From DAHUYF01 sp035623985 (GTDB lineage: Bacteria; Pseudomonadota; Alphaproteobacteria; ATCC43930; CGMCC-115725), in assembly GCA_035623985.1 (NCBI GenBank), contig DASPSJ010000114.1:62001-126000 (forward strand): a DNA stretch of 64,000 nt, given 5' to 3'. Numbering within the stretch: the first letter of the stretch is position 1; every line of letters begins with the position of its first letter. Both the position numbers and the translations under genes were made by a program. The notes under the pieces are model-generated. The model saw only the letters and a list, made by a program, of their open reading frames with translations, was not told the origin of the DNA and ran no database searches. Positions 53,626-62,374 of this stretch are shown here, in pieces.

Positions 53626-54761
53626 CCGCGGGGTATCGCTGTCAGGTGTGTTCAACGGGCGCCCTCGAGGTTGTCGAGGAGTATCGGGCGCTGCCGCGGG
53701 TCACGTCCGACGCGAAGCCGTGGCCTTCCGGCGGCACATTGACGGTCTGTGTCGACTGCGGCGCTATTCAAAAGTTGCCGGATCAGGGTTGGCTCCGCGA
53801 GGTAAAGAACATCTATGACGACTATGAGATGTATTACTTGTCGGCCGGAGCGGAGCAACTCGTGTTCACGAGCGGCGGCGACTCGGAGCCGCGATCGCGC
53901 CGGCTCGTCGAGTACCTGATCGAACGCGTCGAGCTGCCCGGGAACGGTTGCTTGCTTGACATTGGATGCGGCAACGGCGATGCGCTGGTGCAGTTTGCGC
54001 GCATGCTGCCGAAATGGCGTCTTTACGGGAGCGAGATCACTGAGCGCCCGCTTCGTCGATTGCAACGGCTCGAAAACTTTGTCCGGCTATTCACCGTGTC
54101 GCCCAGGCAGATTGACGAGCGCTTCAGCGTCGTCACCATGATCCATTCGCTTGAGCATATGCCGTCGCCGCGAGCCACGGTAGCCGATGCGGTATCATTG
54201 CTCGGTCCGGGCGGCGTTCTCTTCATTGAAGTTCCCGATATTGAAGCTTCTCCCTTTGACCTGCTCGTCGCCGATCACCTGATGCATTTTTCAACCGCAA
54301 CGCTGGCCTTGCTCGTGGGGCGGGCCGGCGTGCGACCCTCGGCGCTCGTCAACGATGTGGTATCAAAGGAGCTAACGCTGATCGCTCATCCCGGCGACGG
54401 TCGCGTGCCGATTCCGGACCCAAAGAGGGGCGTCCACCTGGCCCGCGCGACGGTTCGGTGGCTGAGCGACGTTCTGGCGATGGCGCAGGCGCAGGCGTCA
54501 GAGGATCGCATGGGAATTTTTGGGACGGCGGTCGCCGGAATGGCGCTCTATGGCGCCTTGCGGGATCGCGTCTCCTTCTTCGTCGACGAGGATCCGATGC
54601 GGGTCGGCCGCCGTTACGATGGAAAGCCGGTGCTGGCTCCAGCGGATGTCCCGGAGGGCTCCGCTGTCTTCGTCGCGCTCCCGCCCGAGCGTGCGCATCA
54701 ACTCGCCGAACGCCTGTCCGGCTTACCGGTGCGTTTCGTGCTGCCGCCCGATCGAGAGTAG
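53622..54761 (+). CDS. sugar C-methyltransferase-like protein with zinc ribbon
   Basis: A 379-residue protein with the three-part layout of sugar C-methyltransferases (TylC3/NovU group): an N-terminal zinc-ribbon-like Cys set (CQVCSTG, then CVDCGAIQ), a central SAM-binding core (LLDIGCGNGDALVQFARM, IHSLEHMPSPRATVADA, with a Glu-His pair) and a C-terminal Rossmann-like domain (MGIFGTAVAGMALYGALRD). The TTG start at 53622 overlaps the previous stop as TTGA; no other start fits the Cys set. C-methylation of a ketosugar followed by reduction by the upstream RmlD-like enzyme would give a branched sugar. Confidence 0.8.
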   Translation: MTAGYRCQVCSTGALEVVEEYRALPRVTSDAKPWPSGGTLTVCVDCGAIQKLPDQGWLREVKNIYDDYEMYYLSAGAEQLVFTSGGDSEPRSRRLVEYLIERVELPGNGCLLDIGCGNGDALVQFARMLPKWRLYGSEITERPLRRLQRLENFVRLFTVSPRQIDERFSVVTMIHSLEHMPSPRATVADAVSLLGPGGVLFIEVPDIEASPFDLLVADHLMHFSTATLALLVGRAGVRPSALVNDVVSKELTLIAHPGDGRVPIPDPKRGVHLARATVRWLSDVLAMAQAQASEDRMGIFGTAVAGMALYGALRDRVSFFVDEDPMRVGRRYDGKPVLAPADVPEGSAVFVALPPERAHQLAERLSGLPVRFVLPPDRE

Positions 54762-54766
54762 CCCGC

Positions 54767-56041
54767 GTGTCCAACGACGTAAATTTCTCGCCGGGACCGC
54801 TCGCCAAGGAAGCGGGAAATCGAATGGGGCTGGGAATCGCGCCGAAAGGCGACCCCAAGCTCTACCTGGCTCTGACGTTATGGGGTGAGGAGTATCGGCG
54901 GTATTTCGTCGATTTCTGCTTGGCATCGCTGTTGGCGCCGGGCAATATTCCTGCAATTGCCGACAAGCGCGCGGCACGGTTGCTGCTTGCGACGACCGAA
55001 GATGATTGGCGCGCCCTACAGGACGAGCCGACATTTGTCGCGGCCCGGAAGCATATCGCGGTCGAGCACGTCCCCTTCGACGTGCCGGCGTTTTCCGACA
55101 ACACCGGAAAGATGCTGGCGATGTCCAAGGGGCACAAGCTTCTGACCCGGAGAATGTTCGAGGATCGCGCCCAAGGCGTGATTATCTTCCCCGACATGAT
55201 CGCCGCTACCGGCTTCCTCGCGAAAATCGAGGAACTTTGGCGAGGAGGAGCGGCGGCCATCATGTTCATGAATGTTCGGTTTGCCAACGAAACTCTGACT
55301 CAGGAGCTCGGGGAATGTGGATTGCTGAGGCGCGGGATGCCGCTTGCCCTATCGAGCCGAGATCTCGTCAGGCTGACCATTCGCCATATGCATTCGGAGA
55401 TGGCCCGCGGTGGATTCGAGAATAAATGCAGGAACGACCGGTGCGAGTCCGTGTTCTGGATCGTCGGCCGCGGCCAGGATTTGGTCTTCCATTGCGGCTG
55501 CTGGATTCCGTTGCTGATCGACTACCGTACCTTAGCCGCTCATGACGATAGTACTTTCGATCAGTGGACCCTCGACGGCGACTACGCCGCGCGGAATTTC
55601 TCGGATTCGAGGGAGTTGTATGTCGTTCGCGACACGGACGACCTCATGCTGGTCAGCATTACGCCGGAATCCAAGATCCATTATTCTCTTGCGCCAATCC
55701 CGGAGTACTGGTTTCCGCCGGTGCGCCGGTCGCGGAAAATCCTGGATATGCACGGATACCTTTACAAAGTGGTGCGGCTGGATTGGCTTAAGGCGGAGCT
55801 CTTCCGCCAGCCGGTGCGGTTTCGCGGCGGCAGCGCCACGGAGGCCGAATGGCGCAAGCAGGAACGCCGCGCCGCGCAAATCGTCCGACGGATAGAGCGA
55901 GGCGGAACGTGGCTGGATCAATTCTGGGCTAGCTGTGTTTATCCCTTGCGCCTTTGTCTCCACGTCCGGGATTTCACCATGGTCAGAGTGAGGCGATTTC
56001 GCGCGTGGCGCACGCGCAACAGCCTGGGGAGGTCATTGTGA
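54767..56041 (+). CDS. unrecognised protein between two methyltransferases
   Basis: A 424-residue protein from a GTG at 54767 (an ATG at 54824 is possible). I do not recognise the family. It has a nucleotide-binding-like opening (KLYLALTLWGEEYRRYFVDF), a middle with several acidic positions (GVIIFPDMIAATGFLAKIEE), a Cys set (CRNDRCESVFWIV then VFHCGCWIP), and an Asp-rich stretch (LVVRDTDDLMLVSITPE-like, YVVRDTDDLMLVSIT). The C-terminus is basic. The Asp pairs and context suggest a glycosyltransferase-like role, but this is a guess. It overlaps the next gene by GTGA. Confidence 0.6.
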   Translation: MSNDVNFSPGPLAKEAGNRMGLGIAPKGDPKLYLALTLWGEEYRRYFVDFCLASLLAPGNIPAIADKRAARLLLATTEDDWRALQDEPTFVAARKHIAVEHVPFDVPAFSDNTGKMLAMSKGHKLLTRRMFEDRAQGVIIFPDMIAATGFLAKIEELWRGGAAAIMFMNVRFANETLTQELGECGLLRRGMPLALSSRDLVRLTIRHMHSEMARGGFENKCRNDRCESVFWIVGRGQDLVFHCGCWIPLLIDYRTLAAHDDSTFDQWTLDGDYAARNFSDSRELYVVRDTDDLMLVSITPESKIHYSLAPIPEYWFPPVRRSRKILDMHGYLYKVVRLDWLKAELFRQPVRFRGGSATEAEWRKQERRAAQIVRRIERGGTWLDQFWASCVYPLRLCLHVRDFTMVRVRRFRAWRTRNSLGRSL

Positions 56042-56757
56042 GCCAGTCGAACCCCGAAACCCCGATCTCGGGAGGAGAGCCGCATTACCGCCCCCTTATG
56101 GATCGACTGCGTGCGCGGGGTGTGGAGCGCCTTGGACTCATGGCCGGCTGGGCTTGGCACGATGATCCCCGGCACCTGCTGTTCACGTTGTCGCGCTACA
56201 AGTTCGTGGCGAAAATGGTCGCCGGGCGCGAGCGGGTACTCGAGGTGGGTTGTGCCGACGGGTTCGCAACGCGGCTTGTCGCGCAAACGGCAAAGTCCGT
56301 CGTCGGCGTCGATTTCGACCCGCAATTCATCGCCGACGCGACCGAGCGCGGGTCCGATCGCTGGCCGATCGAGTACCGGGTCCATGACATGCTGGCCGGG
56401 CCTCTGCCAGAGATATTCGACGCGGCTTTTACGCTCGATGTCATCGAGCACATTCCGCCGCAACACGAGGAGATCTTTCTCGCCAACATCTGCGCGTCGC
56501 TGACGGAGGGCGGCGTCTTGATCGTCGGAACTCCGTCCCTCGAATCGCAGCAGTTCTCCTCCCCTCAAAGCAAAGAGGGCCATGTGAATTGCAAATCGGC
56601 TACCGACCTGCAGGTGCTCCTCTCGAAATATTTTGCCAATGTGTTCATGTTCAGCATGAACGATGAAGTCGTCCATACCGGCTTCCATAAAATGGCCCAT
56701 TATCTCATGGCGCTCTGCTGCGGACCGAAGGCGCCGGCGACGCGGAAACGCGGGTGA
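56038..56757 (+). CDS. class I SAM-dependent methyltransferase
   Basis: A 239-residue Methyltransf_11/23-type enzyme from a GTG at 56038 that overlaps the previous stop. VLEVGCADGFATRLVAQTA is motif I, VVGVDFDPQFIADAT motif II, and FDAAFTLDVIEHIPPQHEE motif IV with an EH pair. The late LIVGTPSLESQQFSS and CKSATDLQVLLSKYF match methyltransferases common in O-antigen and LPS operons. It closes the last glycan operon. Confidence 0.82.
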   Translation: MSQSNPETPISGGEPHYRPLMDRLRARGVERLGLMAGWAWHDDPRHLLFTLSRYKFVAKMVAGRERVLEVGCADGFATRLVAQTAKSVVGVDFDPQFIADATERGSDRWPIEYRVHDMLAGPLPEIFDAAFTLDVIEHIPPQHEEIFLANICASLTEGGVLIVGTPSLESQQFSSPQSKEGHVNCKSATDLQVLLSKYFANVFMFSMNDEVVHTGFHKMAHYLMALCCGPKAPATRKRG

Positions 56758-56766
56758 GCACGGCGG

Positions 56767-57147
56767 GTGATGAGCGCAGTATCTCCGTCCCAAGGTTTTC
56801 CTGCGCCGGTCGATATCCTTCGACCGGGCACGCACCATGCTCGAGAGCTCATGGCAGCAAAGCCGCTCATGCAGCCGGATCTGTGGAGCGAACCGCCGCT
56901 TGCCCACAGCTTCAAGCATATCCGAGCCATGAAGGAACGCGGCCTCGGCGTCGCGTTCAACGCCAATGATCTGCTGCTGCGCGAGGACACCGCTCGCTTC
57001 TTCTGCGAGACCAAAGTCGACCCCCGCCTCGATTCATGCCGCCATCTCGGAGATTTTGAAAAAGGTGCACCGCCTCGACAAGCAGCGGAGCCGGCAGGGC
57101 AGCCTGCTCGGATCGCACAGCCTGACCAAATGGGCGACAGCGGCTGA
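56767..57147 (+). CDS. doubtful hypothetical protein
   Basis: An open frame of 126 residues beginning MMSAVSPSQGFPAPVDIL. Residues about 40-95 look protein-like (LAHSFKHIRAMKERGLGVAF, then NANDLLLREDTARFFCET), but the end turns Pro/Gly/Gln-rich. The downstream frame +2 (about 57040-57147) also looks protein-like (SEILKKVHRLDKQRSRQG), so the pair may be one gene with a frameshift or a decayed gene. I recognise no family. Confidence 0.3.
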   Translation: MMSAVSPSQGFPAPVDILRPGTHHARELMAAKPLMQPDLWSEPPLAHSFKHIRAMKERGLGVAFNANDLLLREDTARFFCETKVDPRLDSCRHLGDFEKGAPPRQAAEPAGQPARIAQPDQMGDSG

Positions 57148-57187
57148 ATGACGGTCGATACCAGGCCGTCCACGCCATAGTCGCGCC

Positions 57188-58516
57188 ATGACCGCGCCCA
57201 TCTCGTGGCTCTGGGCGGTGCCGTTTCTCGGCCTGCTGTTCACCTTCGCCTGCGCGCCGCTGCTGGCGCCGCCGCTGTGGCATCGCCATTACCGCTGGTG
57301 GACGGCGCTGTGGTCGCTCGCCTTTCTCCTGCCGGCGGCGGGGATCGACGGGCCGGGGGCGGTGCTGAACGCCGTGCTCGCCACCGCGCTGCTGCAATAT
57401 CTCCCGTTCATCCTGCTGCTCGGCGCGCTCTTCGCCGTCGCCGGCGGCTTGCGCATCACCGGCACGCCGCGCGGCGGGGCGCTCGTCAACACCGCGCTGC
57501 TCGCGCTGGGCACACTCCTGGCAAGCATCATCGGCAGCACCGGCGCCGCGCTGCTGACGATCCGGCCGCTGGCCCGTGCCAACCGCCACCGCCGATACAG
57601 CCGGCATGTCTTCGTCTTCCTCATCCTGCTGGTGGCCAATGTCGGAGGGGCGCTGACGCCGCTCGGCAACCCACCGATCTTCCTCGGCTTTCTCGCCGGC
57701 GTGCCGTTCTTTTGGCCGCTCGTCCATCTCTGGGCGCCGACCGCGCTCGTCGCCGGCGGCCTGTTGGCGAGCTTCTACATGCTCGACCGCCATCTCTTCC
57801 GGCGTCGCGGCGGCGGTCCGGCGCTGCTGCCGGAGATCGAGAAGCTCGGCCTTGAAGGCGGCGTCAACCTCGTCCTGCTGGCCCTCATCATCGCCGCGGT
57901 GATGCTCCGCGCCTTTTGGCATCCCGCGGCGGCGCTTTCGCTGCCCGGTTTCCGCTGGGAGGCCGAGGTCATGATCGCCGATGCGCTGCTGCTGGCGGCG
58001 GCGCTGCTGTCGCTCGCGCTGACGCCGCGCCAGACGCGCCAACGCAACGATTTCGCCTGGACGCCGATGATCGAGGTGGCGATCCTCTTTGCCGGCGTCT
58101 TCATCACTCTGCTGCCGGTGACGGCGATGATCGCCGCCGGACCCGCGGGTCCCGCGGCGGCGCTTTTCGAGAGGCTGTTGAGCGGAGGAATGCCGATCGA
58201 CGGCCGATTCTATTGGGCGACCGGGCTGCTCTCCGCCTTCCTCGACAACGCGCCCGCCTATCTCGTCTTCTTCGATTTCGCGGGCGGCGATGCGGCGCGT
58301 CTCACCCAAGCCGTGCCGCGCACGCTGGCGGCGATCTCGGCGGCGGCGGCCTATTTCGGCGCGTTCACCTATCTCGGCAACGCGCCCAATCTGCTGATCA
58401 AGCGCCTCGCCGAACGGCAGGGCATCGCGATGCCGCAGTTCTTCGGCTATGTCGGCTGGTCGATCCTCTGCCTGCTGCCCTGGCTGCTGCTCGTCCAGGC
58501 GATCTTCTTCGCGTGA
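57188..58516 (+). CDS. sodium:proton antiporter, CitMHS/NhaD-like
   Basis: A 442-residue protein with about twelve hydrophobic segments. NVGGALTPLGNPPIFLGFLA is a hairpin-type substrate loop of the ion transporter superfamily, and FLDNAPAYLVFFDFAGGDAA plus FTYLGNAPNLLIKRLAER form the matching second half, as in the NhaD and citrate transporter (CitMHS_2) groups. The paired GNxP-type loops argue for Na+/H+ exchange, but organic anion transport cannot be ruled out. Monocistronic, converging on the next gene. Confidence 0.85.
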   Translation: MTAPISWLWAVPFLGLLFTFACAPLLAPPLWHRHYRWWTALWSLAFLLPAAGIDGPGAVLNAVLATALLQYLPFILLLGALFAVAGGLRITGTPRGGALVNTALLALGTLLASIIGSTGAALLTIRPLARANRHRRYSRHVFVFLILLVANVGGALTPLGNPPIFLGFLAGVPFFWPLVHLWAPTALVAGGLLASFYMLDRHLFRRRGGGPALLPEIEKLGLEGGVNLVLLALIIAAVMLRAFWHPAAALSLPGFRWEAEVMIADALLLAAALLSLALTPRQTRQRNDFAWTPMIEVAILFAGVFITLLPVTAMIAAGPAGPAAALFERLLSGGMPIDGRFYWATGLLSAFLDNAPAYLVFFDFAGGDAARLTQAVPRTLAAISAAAAYFGAFTYLGNAPNLLIKRLAERQGIAMPQFFGYVGWSILCLLPWLLLVQAIFFA

Positions 58517-59260
58517 TCACCAGAGGCCGGGGATGAGGCGGGCGGTGCGCCGGGCGTAGTCGGCGTAATCGGCGAAGGTCTGGCGCAGAACCCGCTCCTC
58601 GTTGTTGAGGCGCAGCAACTGCAGCGCCAGATGGGCGAAGAACAGCAGCGCCGCCTGCCAGCTCCAATAGGGCAGGAAGATGCCGATGATGGCGATCTCC
58701 TCCGTGAGGTAGAGCGGGTGGCGGACGCAGCGATAGGGGCCGGCGGTGACCAGCCGGCGCGCCTCGGACATGACGCTGAAGGAGCGGCCGAGCCAGTTGA
58801 GCGCAATGAGCGCCAAGGCGTTGCCAAGGAAGGCTAGTCCGGCCGAGAGGAAGAGCAGCCAGGTCGGCGCCGGCTCGAGCCGCGGCAGGAACGGCAGCGC
58901 CAAGAGCATCGTCACCGCCAGCAGCGCGACAAGCCGCGGCATCAGCCCCGGCGCCTTGGCCACCGGCGGCGAGCGTACGAGCGTCAGCCAAGCGGCAAAG
59001 ATGAAGAACGCCATGGTGAAGAAACGCGACAGCATGTCGGCAATCGTCGCCAGCGCGATCGTGTCGAGCGCGGCGGCGTCGAACTGGAGGGCACTCTTGA
59101 CCAGGCCGAAAGCGAGATTGGCGGCCAACAGCATGAACCACAGCATGACCGCGCGGTGCGCCAACGCTTCGAGGATCGCCGCGCCGCGGGGCGCGCCCAG
59201 CAGCCCGTCGCCGGCGAAAGGCGCAACCTCGTCCATGGCGACGGGCGGTCTCTGCGACAT
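58517..59260 (-). CDS. isoprenylcysteine carboxyl methyltransferase-like membrane protein
   Basis: A 247-residue membrane protein with five to six hydrophobic segments. The C-terminal signature VTAGPYRCVRHPLYLTEEIA and the final NEERVLRQTFADYADY match the ICMT/PEMT family, in which the His-Pro turn and Glu-Glu bind SAM. Bacterial members methylate unknown lipids or small molecules. Its stop lies next to the antiporter's stop (convergent). Confidence 0.83.
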   Translation of the reverse strand: MSQRPPVAMDEVAPFAGDGLLGAPRGAAILEALAHRAVMLWFMLLAANLAFGLVKSALQFDAAALDTIALATIADMLSRFFTMAFFIFAAWLTLVRSPPVAKAPGLMPRLVALLAVTMLLALPFLPRLEPAPTWLLFLSAGLAFLGNALALIALNWLGRSFSVMSEARRLVTAGPYRCVRHPLYLTEEIAIIGIFLPYWSWQAALLFFAHLALQLLRLNNEERVLRQTFADYADYARRTARLIPGLW

Positions 59261-59413
59261 GCCCCGATCTCCTTCGGCGCGGCAAGGCGTGACTGGGAAA
59301 GCGCCGCCATGCTCGAGTAATGTTGCAGCATTGTCAAAATATATCGCCGCAAACGTGTCGAGTATCTTATGAACTATTGAAGAAATGTTTGACGTTGTCT
59401 TAAAACTTCATGC
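59261..59413 (-). promoter_or_regulatory. AT-rich promoter region with imperfect palindrome
   Basis: The only clearly AT-rich gap of this part of the window. On the minus strand TTGACA occurs at 59337-59332, a possible -35 for the 58517-59260 gene, although no good -10 lies 16-18 bp further. An imperfect palindrome (AATGTTGCAGCATT, 59319-59332) overlaps that hexamer and could be an operator. Both calls are weak. Confidence 0.3.
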
Positions 59414-60559
59414 TCAGACGCCGGCGAGCGCCTGCTCGAGATCGGCAATGAGGTCGTCGACCGCCTCGATGCCGACGGAAAGCCGCAGCAGATCGGGCGG
59501 CGCCGGGCTGTCCGGCCCCTCGATCGAGGCGCGGTGCTCGATCAGGCTCTCAACCCCGCCCAGCGACGTCGCGCGCTGCCACAGCCGGACGCGCGCGGCC
59601 ACCGCGAGCGCCGCCGCCTCGCCGCCTGCGATGCAGAGGCTCAGCATACCGCCGAAGCCGGCCCGCATCTGGCGCCGGGCGATGGCGTGGCCCGGCGCCG
59701 CGGTAAGGCCCGGGTAAAGCACCGCGCGGATGCGTTCGTGGCGCTGGAAGTGCTCGGCGATCGCCTGCGCCGAGCGGCAGGACTGGGCGACGCGGAGATA
59801 GAGCGTGCGCATGCCGCGCAGCAGCAGCCAGGCTTCGACCGGGCCGAGGACGGCGCCGTTGCCGGCGCGCAACGCGATGATGCGCTCCCAGAACGCATCC
59901 TGGCGCGCCGCGACCAGGGCGCCGGCGATGACGTCGCTGTGGCCGTTGAGGTATTTGGTCGCGGCATGCATGACGATGTCGGCGCCCAGCGCGATCGGCT
60001 GCGTCAGCACCGGCGTTGCCACGGTGCTGTCGATCGCCAGCAGCGCGCCCGCGGCATGCGCGATCGCCGCGGCGGCGGCGATGTCGGTGATCGCCCAGGT
60101 GGGATTGGCCGGCGTCTCGATCCAGACCAGGCGGGTCGCGCCCGGCCGCATCGCCGCCCGCAAGCGGGCGAGATCGGTCATGTCGACGAACTCGACGGCA
60201 AGGCCCCAATCGCCGGCCGTCGTGAGCAGCCAGCGGCGCAACGCCCAGTACATCACTTGGGGCGCGACCACATGGTCGCCCGGCTTCAGCGCGAGAAACA
60301 CCGCCGTTGCCGCCGCCATGCCCGAGGCGAAGGTGAGGGCGGCGGCACCCCGCTCGAGCCGCGCCAGCAGCGCTTCCGGCTGCTCGTAGGAAGGGTTGTC
60401 GGCCCGGCTATAGATGCGGCCGCCGCCGTAGCCGGGATCGCGCTGATAGGTGGTGGCGAGATGGATCGGCGGCACCACCGCTCGAGTCGTCTCGTCGACC
60501 CAGCCCAGCGCTTGCGCCGCGAGGCTCGCCGGATGCAACGTCTTGCCGTCCTCGCTCAT
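59414..60559 (-). CDS. cystathionine gamma-synthase/beta-lyase family PLP enzyme
   Basis: A 381-residue Cys/Met metabolism PLP enzyme. RIYSRADNPSYEQPEALLA is the opening motif, FASGMAAATAVFLALKPGD binds the PLP phosphate, VWIETPANPTWAITD and LLAIDSTVATPVLTQP carry the Asp, and the Schiff-base Lys is in MHAATKYLNGHSDVIAGAL. The Arg in LRLSVGIEAVDDLIADL binds the substrate carboxylate. Family members make or break C-S bonds of cystathionine, homocysteine or methionine; which one applies is not visible. Confidence 0.9.
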   Translation of the reverse strand: MSEDGKTLHPASLAAQALGWVDETTRAVVPPIHLATTYQRDPGYGGGRIYSRADNPSYEQPEALLARLERGAAALTFASGMAAATAVFLALKPGDHVVAPQVMYWALRRWLLTTAGDWGLAVEFVDMTDLARLRAAMRPGATRLVWIETPANPTWAITDIAAAAAIAHAAGALLAIDSTVATPVLTQPIALGADIVMHAATKYLNGHSDVIAGALVAARQDAFWERIIALRAGNGAVLGPVEAWLLLRGMRTLYLRVAQSCRSAQAIAEHFQRHERIRAVLYPGLTAAPGHAIARRQMRAGFGGMLSLCIAGGEAAALAVAARVRLWQRATSLGGVESLIEHRASIEGPDSPAPPDLLRLSVGIEAVDDLIADLEQALAGV

Positions 60560-60640
60560 GCCACCGTCCTGCCGCGTCTTGTCGCATAACCCGGAAGCAA
60601 GCTAAAACCATCGCCGTCCCGCCGCCAAGCGATTTGCCGC

Positions 60641-61132
60641 ATGCGCCGCCTTCTTCCGTTTCTTGCCCTGGTGTTGTTCGTCGCGATGCTGGGCGCGGCG
60701 GCGTCGCTCGTGGTCTTCGAGAAATCCGCACTCACCATCGACACCAAATCAGCGCTCACCATCGACACCGAAGCGGGCCCGCGGCGTTTCGCCATCGAGC
60801 TGGCGCTGACGCCCGAGGAACAGGAGCAGGGGCTGATGTACCGCCGCGAGCTCGCGGCCGATGCCGGGATGCTGTTCGACTTCGGCAGGGTGCGGCCGGT
60901 GGAGTTCTGGATGAAGAACACGCTCATTCCGCTCGACATGCTGTTCATCGCCGCCGATGGCCGTATCGCCGACATCCACGAGCGGGCGGTGCCGCTGTCG
61001 GAAGCGACGATCGCGGCAAAGGTGCCGGTGCGCGCCGTGCTCGAGATCAATGGCGGCACCGTCGCGCGCCTCGGCATCAAGCTCGGCGACGTCGTTCACC
61101 ACCCGATCTTCGGCACCGGCGGCCCCGGCTAG
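60641..61132 (+). CDS. DUF192 family exported protein
   Basis: A 163-residue protein. Residues about 1-25 are a hydrophobic signal or anchor (LLPFLALVLFVAMLGAAASL). The DUF192 domain follows: FAIELALTPEEQEQGLMYR, AGMLFDFGRVRPVEFWMKNT and LIPLDMLFIAADGRI, ending VLEINGGTVARLGIKLGD. Just before the domain an 8-residue unit is doubled (KSALTIDT twice), encoded by a 24-bp tandem repeat at 60722-60769 with two mismatches. Function of the family is unknown. Confidence 0.88.
   Translation: MRRLLPFLALVLFVAMLGAAASLVVFEKSALTIDTKSALTIDTEAGPRRFAIELALTPEEQEQGLMYRRELAADAGMLFDFGRVRPVEFWMKNTLIPLDMLFIAADGRIADIHERAVPLSEATIAAKVPVRAVLEINGGTVARLGIKLGDVVHHPIFGTGGPG
60722..60769 (+). repeat. 24-bp tandem duplication inside the DUF192 gene
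   Basis: Two adjacent 24-bp copies (60722-60745 and 60746-60769) differ at two positions and keep the frame, doubling eight residues in the linker between the signal segment and the domain. It looks like a recent slippage event without effect on the fold. Confidence 0.8.
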
Positions 61133-61791
61133 CGCTTGCGCGCCAGGGTGATGCCGTCGGCGAGCGGCAGCAGCGAGAGGTCGATCCGCTCGTCGCGGTG
61201 GAGCTTGGCGTTCAGCGCGCGCAGCGCCGCCGTGTCCGGGTCCTTGCGCCGGCCATCGGCGACCCAGCCGCCCCAGAGGACGTTGTCGATGACGATGAGC
61301 CCGCCCGGCCGCAGCAGCCGCAACGCGCGCTCGTAATAGCCGTCGTAATTCTCCTTGTCGGCATCGATGAAGACGAAATCGAATGTCCCGGCCTGGCCGT
61401 CGCCTAGCAGTGCGTCCAGCGTCGCCAGCGCCGGAGCGAGTCGCAGCTCGATCTTGTCGGCGGCGCCGGCCGCCTGCCAATAGCGCCGCGCGATCGCCGT
61501 CGTCTCGGGATCGACGTCGCAAGCGATGATGCGGCCGTCCTGCGGCAGCGCCAGCGCCACGGTGAGGGTGCTGTAGCCGGTGAAGGTGCCGATCTCGAGG
61601 CAGCGCCGGGCGCCGACCAGCCGGGCGAGCAGCGCCATGAACTGGCCCTGATCGGGAGCGATCTGCATGCCCGCCATGGGCAGAAGCGCCGTCTCCTCGC
61701 GCAGCCGGCGGAGCACCGGCGGCTCGCGCAGCGAGACGCTAAGGACATAGTCCCGGAGTTTTTCCGACAGCTCGATATGGTGCCTGACCAT
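61129..61791 (-). CDS. SAM-dependent O-methyltransferase (catechol-type)
   Basis: A 220-residue enzyme of the metal-dependent O-methyltransferase family (Methyltransf_3). CLEIGTFTGYSTLTVALALP is motif I, IIACDVDPETTAIARRYW motif II, FVFIDADKENYDGYYERAL the metal-binding strand, and LIVIDNVLWGGWV the Asn-bearing motif. The ATG at 61791 gives the normal length; the longer frame to 62049 would read antisense to the tRNA gene. It acts on phenolic or similar diols. Confidence 0.9.
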   Translation of the reverse strand: MVRHHIELSEKLRDYVLSVSLREPPVLRRLREETALLPMAGMQIAPDQGQFMALLARLVGARRCLEIGTFTGYSTLTVALALPQDGRIIACDVDPETTAIARRYWQAAGAADKIELRLAPALATLDALLGDGQAGTFDFVFIDADKENYDGYYERALRLLRPGGLIVIDNVLWGGWVADGRRKDPDTAALRALNAKLHRDERIDLSLLPLADGITLARKR

Positions 61792-61934
61792 GGGATCCTC
61801 ATCCGGCGGTGGGGCGGCGGCGATCTTGGCTTGCGCCGCGCGGCGAGGGAAGGGAGCGCGGCCGCGCGGCTCTTGCGCTTTCGCCCGCCTGAGGCTAGAA
61901 AACCCGCATAAATCCGAGGTTTTCCCAGGATTTG

Positions 61935-62011
61935 CGGGGCGTAGCTCAGCCTGGTAGAGCGCCAGCTTTGGGAGCTGGATGCCGGAGGTTCGAATCCTCT
62001 CGCCCCGACCA
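61935..62011 (+). tRNA. tRNA-Pro (anticodon TGG)
   Basis: A full cloverleaf. The acceptor stem pairs 61935-61941 with 62001-62007; the anticodon stem-loop 61962-61978 reads CCAGC TTTGGGA GCTGG with anticodon TGG at 61969-61971. The T loop TTCGAAT is standard and CCA is encoded at 62009-62011. It reads CCN proline codons through wobble. Confidence 0.97.
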
Positions 62012-62032
62012 TCCCGAGCGGCGAGGAGTGCC

Positions 62033-62329
62033 ATGGCGGTTGCACGCATCTATCAGCCGGCCAAGACGGCGATGCAGTCCGGCCGGGCGAAGTCGCGGCA
62101 ATGGGTGATCGATTACGAGCCGGCGACGCGACGCCAGCCGGACCCGCTGATGGGCTGGAGCAGCGCCGAGGACACGCTCAACCAGGTGCAGCTCCGCTTC
62201 GATACGCGAGAGGAGGCGATCGCCTTCGCGCAGAAGCACGGTCTCGATTATACGGTCATCCCGCCGCGTCAGAGCCGTTTCAAGCCGAAATCCTACGCCG
62301 AGAACTTCCGCTACGACCGGCCAAGATAG
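62033..62329 (+). CDS. NDUFS4-like complex I accessory subunit
   Basis: A 98-residue protein homologous to the 18-kDa (NDUFS4/ETC_C1_NDUFA4) subunit of mitochondrial complex I. It opens VARIYQPAKTAMQSGRAKSR and has the conserved end FKPKSYAENFRY. Alphaproteobacteria are the bacteria in which this subunit is found. A GAGGAG ribosome site lies before the ATG at 62033, 22 bp after the tRNA-Pro gene. A longer frame would start inside that tRNA. Confidence 0.9.
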   Translation: MAVARIYQPAKTAMQSGRAKSRQWVIDYEPATRRQPDPLMGWSSAEDTLNQVQLRFDTREEAIAFAQKHGLDYTVIPPRQSRFKPKSYAENFRYDRPR

Positions 62330-62374
62330 GCGCTCGCCGCGCCGCATGGCGCTTGCTAGAGTTCCGCAGGAAGA

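Noticed and set aside
56957..58309. A 450-codon open frame opposite the antiporter gene
   Set aside because: Its product is Arg- and Gln-rich and of low complexity; the plus strand encodes a clear twelve-segment transporter.
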